64,000 nt of DNA from CAVPFA01 sp963703655 (GCA_963703655.1 CAVPFA010000006.1:62001-126000), one strand, 5' to 3'; counted from the stretch's first letter, positions 7,765 to 17,215 are shown. The notes: generated by a model from the sequence alone, not told the origin. A program made the numbers and translations.

Positions 7765-8783
7765 TCAGCTCGCCTGCCTTGAAAGACAGCGGATCTCGCC
7801 ATCTCTCAAGCCGTAGAAGACGAGGCTGAGGAGCTTTCGCGCCGCCGCCACGCGGGCGATCATCGTGCCGCGTCGTTCGGCGACACGTTCAAAGGTCGGC
7901 TCGATGGGTGCACCACCGTGATAGCGGGCGACCGCCTCGATCGCTGCCCAACGGACGAGGTTGTTCCCCTGGCGCGTGATGCGGCCGCGATGGACCTTCA
8001 CATCGGACTCTCGGTGAGAGGGCGTGATCCCGGCCCAGGAGCAGAGATGGCGGGCCGAGGGAAAACGGCTGGCATCGCCGATCTCAGCGACGAAGATCGC
8101 CGCGATGATCGGGCCTACTCCGTGAATGGCCTGGATGGCGGAGTAACCCTCGTGGTGTTTCAGCCGTCGTGAGAGGTGGGACTCGACGAGCACGAGCTCG
8201 CGCTCGTAGATCCGGAGCAGCTCCCGGAGCGACTCGACTCGGTCGCGGTAGACGCCTTCGACCGGCATCTCATCCAGGAACCGTTGTCCAGCTGGCCCGA
8301 ACATGCGGCCATAGGCAGGCAGCACGCCTTCTTTGGCCATCACGGCATGGACCTGTGCTTTGGCGGAGGTGCGCAGTGCGGTGAGCTTGGCACGGTATCT
8401 CACGAGCTCACGCAACTCACGAAGCTCTGGGGGCGCGATCCAGGCTTCAGGCAGATCGGCCCTTAGAAGCCGCCTCGCGAGCTCGGTGGCATCGCGCGCA
8501 TCGTTTTTCACCCGCCTTGAGTCCCAGTGCAGACCGAGCGGGTGTACGAGATGGACCGTCGCCCCTTCGGCCTGCAATAGGTCGGCGGCCCAGTACCAGC
8601 CATAGGTGGCTTCCAGCGCCACCTCGGGGTTCGGGTCGTTGCCCATCACCGCGTGCGAACGAAACTGAGCGGGTCGTTGTCGACGCGCACCGTCTCGAGG
8701 ACTTCGCCGCTCTCGGCGGTGCGGACGATCACCGAACGGCGCCGATGCAAGTCGATCCCGACATACTCTCGTTGTTGTTCCAC
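7765..8783 (-). pseudogene. IS110-family transposase with one frameshift
   Basis: The protein would have about 339 residues. The start is GTG 8783, followed by EQQREYVGIDLHRRRSVIV with the first catalytic Asp. The remaining RuvC-like residues are in PEVALEATYGWYWA (Glu) and RVKNDARDATELARRL (two Asp). The C-terminal transposase domain has VGPIIAAIFVAEIGD and then CSWAGITPSHRESDVK, GRITRQGN and a serine-containing region as in IS621. The first 45 codons and the rest are in different frames; the break falls between about 8646 and 8670, just after VRVDNDPLS, and needs one added base (or two removed). As it stands the transposase is not made as one chain. IS110 genes are not known for programmed frameshifting, so this is inactivation or a read error. 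Confidence 0.8.
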
Positions 8784-8795
8784 TGGAGTCTCCTT
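7765..8795 (-). mobile_element. IS110-family insertion sequence, damaged
   Basis: The element is recognised from its DEDD transposase; the span given is only the transposase and its ribosome binding site (AAGGA at 8791-8795). IS110 elements have no terminal inverted repeats and often no target duplication, so the true ends were not found. The family uses a non-coding bridge RNA in the flank to choose targets. Confidence 0.75.
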
Positions 8796-8916
8796 CCGTC
8801 GTTTTCGGGTTTGTTTGGAGACTCCGAGTGTGCCCTGCACATCCGGTTCCCGCTGACGGGAGGAACTCCGGTGGTTCGCTGAAATCGCGGCCATGGATCC
8901 TCACTGGAATCGGCGG

Positions 8917-8938
8917 CCGGTTCGCACCACCGAACCGG
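8917..8938. repeat. Perfect 8-bp inverted repeat
   Basis: CCGGTTCG-CACCAC-CGAACCGG forms a perfect 8-bp stem with a 6-base loop between the IS110 start and the binding-protein gene. It has no U-tract. It could be an operator for the broken transporter gene, part of the IS end or a folded RNA. Confidence 0.45.
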
Positions 8939-8966
8939 TCACGCGAGAGCGGCGCAGCGCTCCTTC

Positions 8967-10579
8967 ATGACATCAGTCCGGAGGACGGCACCGATGGGCG
9001 TAGCATCACCCGTCGTCAGTTTCTCGCAGGTGCTGCTGCTACTGGGGGTTTGCTGGCTCTCGGCTCTGGAGTGGCAGCGGCTGGGTCGCCGGCTGTTGCC
9101 ACGGCCACCGGCGCCACGAGCAAACCACGTCGCGGTGGCAATCTGCGGGTGGCCCTTCTCGGCGGATCGCCGACCGACACTTTGGACGCGCACGAAGAGA
9201 CCGACCAAATGGACAACTTCCGAATCATGGCGCTCTACAACGGTCTCGTTCAGTTCACCCCAGGTGGCGGCATCGCGAACGTCTTGGCAGAGGAGCTGAT
9301 CACTAACAAGAACGGAACCGTTTGGACCATCCGTCTCAGACCAGGCGTCACCTTTAGCAACGGCAAGCCGTTCACGTCTGAGGACGTCGTCTTCACCCTT
9401 CGTCGCATCATGGATCCAAAGAGCCCGAAGGTCGGCGCTTCCTCGCTCCAGTCACTCGACCCCGCGGGGATTAAAATTCGGCGACTCGCGCACCATTGAG
9501 TTGAAGATGCTCAAGCCGTATACGACTTTTATCAGCCAGATTGCGGACCAATACAACTTCGGAATGGTTCCAGTTGGCTATAATCCAAAAAAGCCGGTCG
9601 GCACGGGACCTTTCAAGGTGAAGTCGTTCACGCCCGGGGTGCAAAGCGTGTTCGTCCGAAACGACAAATATTTCGTATCGGGTCGGCCTTATCTCAATGA
9701 GCTGAGCATTTTCGATTATTCGGACGAAGCATCGGCTGAAAACGCGTTGCTCGCCGGCGAAATCGATGCGTATGCGCAAGCGCCGCTGCCGCTATCGAGG
9801 GAGCTCGCAAGCAACAGTTCAATTAAACAAGTTATCTCGCATCCTGGGCAATGGGTCCCGTTCACCATGCGAGTAGACCAGGCGCCCTTCAACGACGTGA
9901 GGGTCCGACAAGCGTTTCGCCTCCTTTGCGACCGTCCTCAGTTCGTCGCCACGGCGTTCGACGGTCTGGCCGCGATCGGCAACGACGTGTTCTGCCCGAA
10001 CGATCCTGATTCCGACCGCAGCCTGGTCCGTCACCAGGATCTGTCCGTCACCAGGATCTGTCACAGGCGAAGTACCTCCTCAAGAAGGCAGGTCACGAGA
10101 AGATGAGTGTGCAACTCGTGACGGCTGACTTCGCAGCGGGTGCAGTCGAGGAGGCGCAAGTCTTCAAACAGCAAGCGGCGGCCGCAGGCGTCACAGTGAA
10201 CATCTCCGAGGTACCTGTGGGAACCTTTTACGGGCCGGACTACCTGCACTGGACTTTCGCGATGGACTTCTGGGGAAACCCTCCTTATCTCGCTACCATG
10301 GCGCAGTGTGAAATCCCCAGTGCCCCCTTCAACGAGTGCCACTTCCACAGCCCACGTTTCAACCAGCTATACGAGCAGGCCAACTCGACCACCAACTCCG
10401 CGCTGCAGCGCGAGATCGTCCACGAGATGCAGAAGATCGACTTCGACGAGGGCGGTTACATCATTCCCGCGTTCAACAAGCAGCTCGATCTCCTCTCCAC
10501 GAGGGTGCAAGGTGTTGTGACCGAGGAGACGGGCATCTCCATGGGTAACTGCGATTGGGAGAACATGTGGCTCTCGTAG
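8967..10579 (+). pseudogene. Peptide/sugar ABC transporter substrate-binding protein (SBP family 5), multiply frame-shifted
   Basis: Three frames together give a full SBP_bac_5 protein of about 530 residues: a Tat-like leader (SITRRQFLAGAAATGGLLALG), LAEELITNKNGTVWTIRLRPGVTFSNGKPFT with EDVVFTLRRIMDPKSP, then PVGTGPFKVKSF, and a C-terminal WENMWLS. Removing one A from AAAA at 9473-9476 joins the first two frames as GIKFGDSRTIELK. Removing one 17-bp copy of the duplication at 10027-10060 joins the last two as DLSQAKYLLKKAG. A third indel near 8996-9000 may separate ATG 8967 from the leader frame; otherwise the start is non-ATG. Such lipoprotein- or Tat-exported receptors feed dipeptide or sugar ABC importers, but no permease or ATPase genes remain here. 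The adjacent GntR operon suggests it once fed that pathway. Confidence 0.75.
10027..10060 (+). repeat. 17-bp perfect tandem duplication inside the binding-protein gene
   Basis: TCCGTCACCAGGATCTG occurs twice in direct succession (10027-10043 and 10044-10060). Seventeen is not a multiple of three, so the second copy shifts the frame; deleting one copy restores an uninterrupted reading frame of typical family sequence. This looks like a replication-slippage duplication or an assembly artefact. Confidence 0.85.
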
Positions 10580-11463
10580 AAGCCGCCGACGACGAGCCGC
10601 GCGCTCAGCCGCGTATCAACCGGGCAGGGCCCGCTCCCCTCTACCACCAGATTCGCCAGCTGCTTCTAGACGAGATCGGATCCGGCAAGCTCACCTCCGG
10701 CGACCGCCTGCCGCCCGAGGTGGAGTACGCCGAGGCGCTCGGGGTAAGCCTTGCCCCGGTTCGCCAGGCGATCTTGGGGCTTGTGAAGGACGGCTATTTC
10801 GAGCGGTCGGCCGGACGGGGGACGTTCGTGCGGCCGGACAAGCTGACCGAGGCCGTCACCACTCTGTCGGGGTTCACCGAGAGCATGCGAGAGAAGGGCC
10901 GCCTCGTCGAGATGCGGGTGCTCCGCCAGGACCTGGTCGACGCCTCGGAAGAGGTGCGCTCCGCCCTAGGCCTCGGCACCGCCCCGGTTGTCGAGCTGCG
11001 TCGCGTCGCCTCTGAGAGCGGGAGTCCTCTCGCACTGCTCGTCTCGTACCTCGACGCGCGTCGCTTTGGCGAGCTTCTGACGGTCGACTTCTCAGCGGTC
11101 TCGCTCTACACCTTCCTGCGGGAGTGCTACGGCGTCGAGATGACCCGAGCGACCAACGTCGTCCAGGTGGTGCACTGCGGCCTCGAAGAGGCAGGTGTCC
11201 TCGAGATACCGGTCAGCTCGCCCGCCCTCGAAGCCGTTCACACCACCTTCGACCAGCACGGCAGTCCCGTCGAGGTGGCCCGCGTCCTCTACCGGGCCGA
11301 CCGAGTACGCCTCTCGTTCGAGAGTCAGAGCGCCTCGGTGGACGGAAGGGCCACGAGAGCCGCCAGCCGCAAGCCGGCGGGCGGCAAGAAGCGCCCGTCG
11401 ACGGCGAAGCGACACGCAAAGTCGAGCCGGATGAACAGCGACGAGGGAAGGACTGTTGCCTGA
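10567..11463 (+). CDS. GntR-family transcriptional regulator with UTRA domain
   Basis: The product of about 298 residues has an N-terminal winged helix (PLYHQIRQLLLDEIGSGKL, then GDRLPPEVEYAEALGVSLAPVRQAI and RSAGRGTFVRP) and a C-terminal UTRA ligand-binding domain (APVVELRRVASESGSPLALL). UTRA-type GntR proteins bind phosphosugars and control nearby sugar operons. The Lys/Arg-rich C-terminal tail after residue 255 is unusual. The start is GTG 10567 (TTG 10555 is an alternative); both lie inside the end of the binding-protein gene. The SIS gene begins directly after its stop codon, so it is probably the local repressor of the five-gene operon. Effector is probably a phosphorylated sugar derivative (inference). 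Confidence 0.9.
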   Translation: MALVEAADDEPRAQPRINRAGPAPLYHQIRQLLLDEIGSGKLTSGDRLPPEVEYAEALGVSLAPVRQAILGLVKDGYFERSAGRGTFVRPDKLTEAVTTLSGFTESMREKGRLVEMRVLRQDLVDASEEVRSALGLGTAPVVELRRVASESGSPLALLVSYLDARRFGELLTVDFSAVSLYTFLRECYGVEMTRATNVVQVVHCGLEEAGVLEIPVSSPALEAVHTTFDQHGSPVEVARVLYRADRVRLSFESQSASVDGRATRAASRKPAGGKKRPSTAKRHAKSSRMNSDEGRTVA

Positions 11464-12627
11464 ATGGGCGCGCGAGAAGTCTCCTCGGAGGAGAAACCCG
11501 CCGGATTCTGGGCTCGCCAGGCCTTCGACGACTGCCAGCGCTCGATGCGCGACACCATCGAGGCGACGTTGCCACACCTTCGCGAGCTGGGCGTCAGGCT
11601 CCGGAAGGACGGATGCTCGAACCTCGTCGTCATCGGGGAAGGGAGCTCGTACGAGGCGGCGCTCATGTGCGAAGGGGCCCTCGCCCGCTGGGCGGGGCTC
11701 CGGTGCTCTGTCAGCCTCTCGACAGAGGTCGGATACCTTGAAGACCAGGTAACGGAGAAGACCTGCGTCGTGGTTCTGTCGCGCACGGGCGAGCGCCGCT
11801 ACGTGCTCGACGCAATGGCGACTCTCCGCGAGCGGTGCGGTCGGATGGTGGCGATCATCGGCAATCGTGACGCCAGCATGCGCCAGCTCGCCGACGACGT
11901 CTTCTTCACCGAGGAGGGGAGCGAGCCGGCCTTCCTCAAGTCGAAGAGCACGCTCGCAGGTACGGCAGCCCTGCTGGCTCTGGCGGCGGCGCTCGACGAG
12001 ACGTCGGACGGCGTCCTCCAGACGAGGCGCCGCTCGCTCCTCTCCCTCGCCGAGGCGGTTGGGGGCGCTTTCAAAGCGAGCGCTTCCTTGGCAGACCTCG
12101 TGGCCGGCACGAAGGAGATGCCGGCCCACTGGGCGATGCTCGCAGCCGGCCCGAGCTACGGTGCGGTGGCCGACGGGAGCGTGAAGTTCCACGAGATTAC
12201 GACGGTGCCGGCCATTGCCTACCGTCTGAGCAATCTCTACCACGGGCCGCTCGGTCAACTCGATGCCACCTGGGGCGGCGTCGTCGCTTCGACCCCACGG
12301 TCTCGCTACTGGGCCGACCTCGTCTCCTCCGAGCTGACCAACCGGCGCGCGGGCACGATCGTCTACCTCGACGCCAGCGGAGAGCCGGCGCCGGACGGTG
12401 TCTTCCCGGTGGCGCTTCCGATCGGGTCCTTGCAGGCCAGCTGCCCAGAGGATGCCCTCCTGGAGGAGCTTTTGCCGGCGGTCTTCCTGCCGCCGATCTA
12501 CGTGCTCACGCTCGAGGCCGCACTCCGCAGCGGGATCGACCCCGACGTGCCGCCGAACATGGACTACATGCTGAAGCTCATCCTCCCAGCGGGCAAGGTC
12601 GAACCCGACCTCGTAGAGCTCCCGTAA
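11464..12627 (+). CDS. SIS-domain sugar-phosphate protein (isomerase/deglycase-like)
   Basis: The 387-residue protein has two SIS (sugar isomerase) modules. The first contains VVIGEGSSYEAALMCEGAL around residues 55-73, the phosphate-binding GxGSS loop, and CVVVLSRTGER around 101-111 as its SxSGxT equivalent. The arrangement matches the isomerase half of GlmS and the deglycases FrlB/GfrF/FraB, which split phosphorylated Amadori compounds. There is no glutaminase domain, so GlmS itself is excluded. ATG 11464 follows the regulator stop with no gap, and its TAA overlaps the ROK ATG (taATG). In an operon with a sugar kinase it probably acts on a 6-phosphate sugar amine or ketose, in the cytosol; the exact substrate is unknown. 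Confidence 0.85.
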   Translation: MGAREVSSEEKPAGFWARQAFDDCQRSMRDTIEATLPHLRELGVRLRKDGCSNLVVIGEGSSYEAALMCEGALARWAGLRCSVSLSTEVGYLEDQVTEKTCVVVLSRTGERRYVLDAMATLRERCGRMVAIIGNRDASMRQLADDVFFTEEGSEPAFLKSKSTLAGTAALLALAAALDETSDGVLQTRRRSLLSLAEAVGGAFKASASLADLVAGTKEMPAHWAMLAAGPSYGAVADGSVKFHEITTVPAIAYRLSNLYHGPLGQLDATWGGVVASTPRSRYWADLVSSELTNRRAGTIVYLDASGEPAPDGVFPVALPIGSLQASCPEDALLEELLPAVFLPPIYVLTLEAALRSGIDPDVPPNMDYMLKLILPAGKVEPDLVELP

Positions 12628-13589
12628 TGAGTCGACCTGTCCTCGCCGTCGGGGTCGACATCGGGGGCACGACGACCAAGGCGGGGGCGGTGAACGAGCA
12701 GGGCGAGGTCCTCCACAGGGTCGAGGCGCCGACTCCGGCTGCGAGCACTGATCCGGCCGAGGTGCTGTCGGTCATCGTCGGGACCGGCCAAGCAGTCGTC
12801 GACTACGTCCGGGCCGAAGGCGCCGAGGTGGCGGGTGTGGGCTTTGGGATTCCTGTCTGGCGAGAGGGACCCGACTGGACGCTCGCCAATTGCCTCAACA
12901 TCCCAGCGCTACTCGGGGTCGACCTGCGCCCGATCCTCGCCGACGCCTTCGGCAACATCGCCTGCGACCTCGACACCCAGGCTGCCGCCTCGGCGGAGCT
13001 GCGCTTCGGCCCGTCGGACGTGTCGACTCGCCTCCTTTTCATGTCGATCGGCACGGGGATCTCCTGCGCTGTCGCAGTGGACGGTCACCTCCTTCGCTAC
13101 AGCTTCGGGAACGCCGGCGACACCGGGCACGTCATCGTCGACCCGGCGGCTCCAGAGCCCTGCAAATGCGGCGGTCGGGGATGCCTCGAGTCGCTGGCGA
13201 GCGGCCCCGCCATCGAGCGGTGGGCCCACGCGCTTCTTGGCTCGCGTGGGCAGACGTCAGACGGCGCCCGCGAGGACACCTCGCTCAAAGTGCTCGCCGC
13301 AGCAGCCCGGGCGGGGGAGCCAACCGCCCTCGAAGCCTTTGCCAGGGCGGGGCGGTACATAGGCATCGGGCTCGCCTCGCTCGTTCACATCTACACGCCA
13401 GAGGAGATTGTCGTCGGAGGAGGCGTCGCCGAGGTGGGCGACGTGGTGATGGGCCCGGCGAGGCGATCCCTCGATGAGTACGCCTCGGACTTGTTCCTCT
13501 CGCGGCTTCGCTCCTTCCGCCTGGCGAGCGCCGGAGCCGACTCAGGCATCGTCGGGGCTGCAAGCCTCATCTTGAAAGGAGAGCTGTGA
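12627..13589 (+). CDS. ROK-family sugar kinase
   Basis: The 320-residue protein has DIGGTTTKAG (residues 11-20) for ATP binding and the ROK zinc signature CKCGGRGCLE (179-188) preceded by GHVIV. ROK enzymes phosphorylate sugars such as glucose, allose, N-acetylmannosamine or psicose. In place of the usual NDANAAA motif it reads CDLDTQAAASAE near 113-123, so the catalytic aspartate is shifted to a D-L-D context, a departure from most members that may affect substrate. The ROK family also includes repressors, but no helix-turn-helix N-terminus is present, so a kinase is likely. It overlaps both neighbours, which indicates coordinated translation. Confidence 0.88.
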   Translation: MSRPVLAVGVDIGGTTTKAGAVNEQGEVLHRVEAPTPAASTDPAEVLSVIVGTGQAVVDYVRAEGAEVAGVGFGIPVWREGPDWTLANCLNIPALLGVDLRPILADAFGNIACDLDTQAAASAELRFGPSDVSTRLLFMSIGTGISCAVAVDGHLLRYSFGNAGDTGHVIVDPAAPEPCKCGGRGCLESLASGPAIERWAHALLGSRGQTSDGAREDTSLKVLAAAARAGEPTALEAFARAGRYIGIGLASLVHIYTPEEIVVGGGVAEVGDVVMGPARRSLDEYASDLFLSRLRSFRLASAGADSGIVGAASLILKGEL

Positions 13590-14491
13590 TGGACACCGCG
13601 CTTTCCGACGGCTACCGCCCTACCGTGGTAGAGCGGGCGGCCGGCGCCATCGCGGCCGCCGACGTCGTGACGAAACTGTGGGGAGACGACCAGAGCGGTT
13701 TCGCGACCGACCTCATCTACGTCTCGGACCAGAAGATCCAGCAGCTCATTTTCGAGCTTGACCCGATGGCGCGCTTCACTCATTCACGCCGGCACCGGAC
13801 GATCTTCGGCGCTCACCAGGTGTACCGGGTGCTGACAGGCCGCTTCGTGCTCGCCAATCCTGCCACCGGCGACCTTCAGCAGGTCGAGGCCGGCCAGTAC
13901 GTCCACCTCCCGCCCGGCACCTGGCACCACGGGTTCAACCAGAGCGTCGAAAGGCTGCGGGTGCTCGAGTACTTCGCCCCGCCGCCAGCGACGGGCTCGT
14001 CGCAGCCGTTCGCCAGGACCCAGCCCTACCTGGATGAGGCTCGCTACGCCCGGGAGGAGTGGCTCGGCCGCTGGCCGGAGGCGATCGCCGAGGCCCGGAC
14101 AGCCAACGCGATCAGGGTCGTGCGAAAGAGCGATCTGCTGTGGCTGGCTGAAGGTCACTACCACCCGTTGATCGTCGCAGTCGCCGTCAGCGTTCCGGAG
14201 CTGACTGTCTGTGCCGCCGAGCTGTTGCCTGGCGCGCGCAGCGACCTCCTTGTTCGCAGAGAGGAGCAAGCGGGCTTCGTGACGGAGGGCATCCTCGGCC
14301 TGGTTCTCGAGCCGAGAGGCGGGAGTCGCAGCTATCACCGGCTGGCCACCGGAGACGGCTTTGTCGTCCCGCCGGAGACGCCGTACCGCTTCTTCAATGG
14401 CGGTGGGGAGACCGTGACCTTCACCTTCGGAGTCGCCGGCTGTTCGCCGGCTCGGGCGGCCGTGAGCGAGCCGAGCGATGTTCGACCCTGA
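13589..14491 (+). CDS. Bicupin protein, possible sugar or sugar-phosphate isomerase
   Basis: The 300-residue protein has two cupin-like halves. The first shows MARFTHSRRHRTIFGAHQVYRVLTGRFVLANPATG and QYVHLPPGTWHHGF, with the paired histidines that bind metal. The second shows LAEGHYHPLIVAVAV with HYH and a jelly-roll pattern to GFVVPPETPYRFFNGG. Cupins of this type include isomerases, epimerases and dioxygenases. ATG 13589 follows AAAGGAG at a 7-base spacing and touches the kinase stop codon. Within this operon a ketol-isomerase step on the sugar or its phosphate is the natural guess, but the family is too broad to name a reaction. Confidence 0.75.
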   Translation: MDTALSDGYRPTVVERAAGAIAAADVVTKLWGDDQSGFATDLIYVSDQKIQQLIFELDPMARFTHSRRHRTIFGAHQVYRVLTGRFVLANPATGDLQQVEAGQYVHLPPGTWHHGFNQSVERLRVLEYFAPPPATGSSQPFARTQPYLDEARYAREEWLGRWPEAIAEARTANAIRVVRKSDLLWLAEGHYHPLIVAVAVSVPELTVCAAELLPGARSDLLVRREEQAGFVTEGILGLVLEPRGGSRSYHRLATGDGFVVPPETPYRFFNGGGETVTFTFGVAGCSPARAAVSEPSDVRP

Positions 14492-15194
14492 GAACAGCCG
14501 TGGAGTGCAGCAAGGCGCCGTCGAGATATCGGCCTCGCTCATCTGCGCTCGCCTCCTGAGCCTCGGTACGGAGCTGGCCGAGCTTGAGTCGGCCGGCGTC
14601 GACTCGATCCATCTCGATCTCATGGACGGCCATTTCGTCCCGAACCTGGGTTTCAGCCTTGACCTCGTTGCCGCTGTGTGCGCCGGGACCTCCCTCCCGG
14701 TCGACGCTCATCTCATGGTCGAGCGACCACAGATGTATGTGGGAGAGCTGGCGAAGGCGGGGATCAGGCGGTGTTTCTTTCATGTAGAGGCTGCGCAGTC
14801 CGCGCTTGCCGCCGAGATAAGCGACGCCGGGATGGTGCCGGGGGCGGCGATCTCGCCCGATACGCCGGTCGAGGTGCTGGCCGGCTTCGAAGTGCCGAGC
14901 GTGCTCGTCATGTCGGTTCGGCCCGGCTTTGCCGGCCAGCGTTGGGTGCCCGGCACCGAGGGGAGGGTGGCGCGCGCCCGCGCCATCTCGGGCGAGAGCA
15001 CCGTAGTCGGGGTCGACGGGAACGTCCACGGCGAGCACGCACGAGCCGCGGCGGACTCCGGAGCGACGCTCTTCGTGGCAGGGACTTCCAGCGTCTTCTC
15101 GCGTGGCGGCAGCTACCGCGATCTCACATCCGACCTTCGCTCTCAAGTGGTCGGCGGGAAGATCGCCGGACTCGACGGCCATTTTTCGCTGTAG
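14478..15194 (+). CDS. Ribulose-phosphate 3-epimerase family protein (Rpe/AlsE-like)
   Basis: The 238-residue TIM barrel has the family motifs HLDLMDGHFVPN (residues 45-56), DAHLM (76-80), VMSVRPGFAGQ and the C-terminal VVGVDGN and AGTSSVF phosphate-binding part. The usual VDGGI is VDGN here. Members epimerise C3 of ketose 5- or 6-phosphates: ribulose-5-phosphate (Rpe) or allulose-6-phosphate (AlsE). It overlaps the cupin gene by 14 bases and closes the operon. Next to a ROK kinase the AlsE role (ketohexose-6-phosphate) is more likely than housekeeping Rpe, but motif data alone do not decide it. Confidence 0.88.
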   Translation: MFDPENSRGVQQGAVEISASLICARLLSLGTELAELESAGVDSIHLDLMDGHFVPNLGFSLDLVAAVCAGTSLPVDAHLMVERPQMYVGELAKAGIRRCFFHVEAAQSALAAEISDAGMVPGAAISPDTPVEVLAGFEVPSVLVMSVRPGFAGQRWVPGTEGRVARARAISGESTVVGVDGNVHGEHARAAADSGATLFVAGTSSVFSRGGSYRDLTSDLRSQVVGGKIAGLDGHFSL

Positions 15195-15238
15195 GGCTCG
15201 GACTGAAGGCGCCGGCCTGTCCTGGGAAGTCCCCGAAA

Positions 15239-17078
15239 TCAGGGGATCGGGGCGCTCCAGGCGAAGGTTCCCCAGTTGGACTCGGTGTCACGCGGCGTCG
15301 AGGGGATGTACTCGGCCATCAGGTAGGCCCGCCCGTCCCAGACGGCGCCCCCCGAGTAGTCACCCCACCGGCACCCCACGGCAGGCGTGGCGAACGGTGC
15401 GTAGCAGGTGAACCCGTCCTCGGGGGCGGCGCCGGCGGCGGCCAGGTGGATCGGGCCGCTGGGCTGACCGCCGATGACGGCGACGTAACCCACGCTGGGG
15501 TAGTCCGACGTGCCGCTCATCGAGAAGTCCAGATAGCCGCTCCCGGTACCGTCGAGCACGAGGTCGGGATAAAGGAGGTTGTCAGCCGTCGCGACGTAGC
15601 CCTGGTTGGCCACCGAGGCCGACAACGTCGAGTCGCTTACCGACGGGGCCAAGTCGAACCAGGCGACGGCGTCGTGGCCGTTGTCGGACGACGTGACGGT
15701 GGCTGTGTCGAGCTCGCTGTAGAGATTCCCGGCACTGTAAACAGTCTGTTGCAGGGCGTTGAAGTCTGCCTCCAGCGTCGGAGCGGATCGGTGGTAACCG
15801 AACGTCGCGCCGAGGGGCAGCGGGCCGTTCTTCTGGTTGGCGTTGGGCGGGAAGGCGTAGGCCTCGCTCGTCAGCTCCGTCGCCGAAAGTGAAGGGGTGC
15901 CACCGGTCGCGAGGGCGTCGGTGCCAGTGAGTGCGTATACGACGAGATGATCGTCACTGAACAGGTTCGAGTCCGACTCGACGAAGTACTCCGTGGCCTG
16001 GGCGTAGGTGCCGCCCGGAGGTGTCAACGACGGCGAGAGGTGATACGGCCCGTTGTTCACTGCCGTCCCGCTCGTGCCCGGTGGCCCGGCGGCGCTGAAG
16101 CCGAACGGGTCGGCGGTGATGGCGTACCGGGCGACGGCAGGTATGGAGCCGCCGCCCGCTGCGGCCTCGAAGGCTTGCTTGGAGACGGCGTAGAGGACGG
16201 TGCCGTTGTAGAACGGCGCATTGGCCGGGGCGTCAGAGATGTTGGAGAACTCGTTGGTGGTGATGTAGAACCCGTTGGCGTCCGCGCCGATCGCGTCGAA
16301 GTCGCCGAAGCACGGGCAGTCCCCCAACGAATTGCTGGCGTCGGTCGTGTCCAGCCCGAACACGGTGTATTCGCCGATGGGGTCAGAGGTCTGAGAGACC
16401 GCTATGAACTGAGTGCTCGGCGCCGGACTCCCCACTGCGAACATGGTGAAGAACCACCGCCCGGTGTCGGCGTCGTAGTAGCAGCGCGGGTCGGAGAGAA
16501 ACGCCGAGTCCGGTTGATCGAACATCGCCCAAGCCGGGGTGACCGGCCACACGACGTTGCCACTCGTGCCATAGGCGGCTGCCGCGTCGTTCACGAAATC
16601 AAATGTGACCGGCGTGCCGCTGGCGTCGGGTCCGGCGCAGGTGGCCTGGTCCGGAGGCTCGACGTCGGAGAAGGTGGGGGTGACGCTGTTGGGGATGTTG
16701 ACCGCCGCCGACTCCGGGCCGGTCACGCCTTCGAAGCCGTTCTCGCCGGCCACGTTGCCCCGGACGACGTAGTTGTTCCCAGCGGTGACCGGCTTGCCCC
16801 GGTTGCCCGTGGGGTGGGGCCGGCCGAGCCGACCGGACTCGGCGGGCGTTGGCTGGCCGGCCGACGGGTGACGTCGGCGGCGGCAGCTCGCCTGCGATTG
16901 ATGCGAAATCAACCGTCCCCACAACCTGCAGGCTCTCCTGCGAGGTGGTGTAGGTGATGGCGGCGGAACTGCTGGCGTTGGCGGGCGAGGCGGCGAGGCT
17001 CACCCCCGCCAGCGATCCCCCGACGATCGACAGTGCGGCCAGAAGCTCAACGAATCGCGGTGTACCGGGCCTGCGCAT
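15239..17078 (-). pseudogene. Large secreted protein with beta-rich repeats, one frameshift
   Basis: The 5' part (from ATG 17078) encodes a signal peptide, LAALSIVGGSLAGVSLA with AxA near residues 31-36, and reads to about residue 70. The remaining 540 residues lie in a second frame (GNNYVVRGNVAGENGFEGV onwards). The frames meet near 16851-16868 (GGCTGGCCGGCCGACG repeat-like G/C run), so one indel restores about 612 residues. The body holds a repeated pattern of DPRCYYDADTGRWFFTMF, GDCPCFGDFDAIGADANG and SDPIGEYTVFGLDTTDA, found in secreted high-GC bacterial proteins that probably fold as beta-propellers. Function unknown; extracellular location is an inference from the signal peptide. Confidence 0.65.
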
Positions 17079-17215
17079 GTGTCCTCGCTCTCCCCTCGGG
17101 GCGATCCTCGTCGGACCGCCACGGGTGCGTATTGCCCAAGCGTGGAAAGGTACCGCCCCTCGAAAAGAAGGTCAACATTGAGAGCGGTTGCTCGATGGGC
17201 TGCCGAGCGACGTCG

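Noticed and set aside
7491..7829. 112-codon plus-strand frame next to the IS110 element
   Set aside because: Ser/Arg-rich, no motif, crosses the end of the transposase.
7765..8783. Programmed frameshift in the IS110 transposase
   Set aside because: The family is not known to need frameshifting and no slippery heptamer plus pseudoknot is evident.
11092..12258. 388-codon minus-strand frame
   Set aside because: Antisense of the GntR regulator and SIS gene; His/Arg-rich with no domain.
14678..15892. 404-codon plus-strand frame
   Set aside because: It overlaps the epimerase and is antisense to the secreted protein; composition Gly/Arg/Val-rich.
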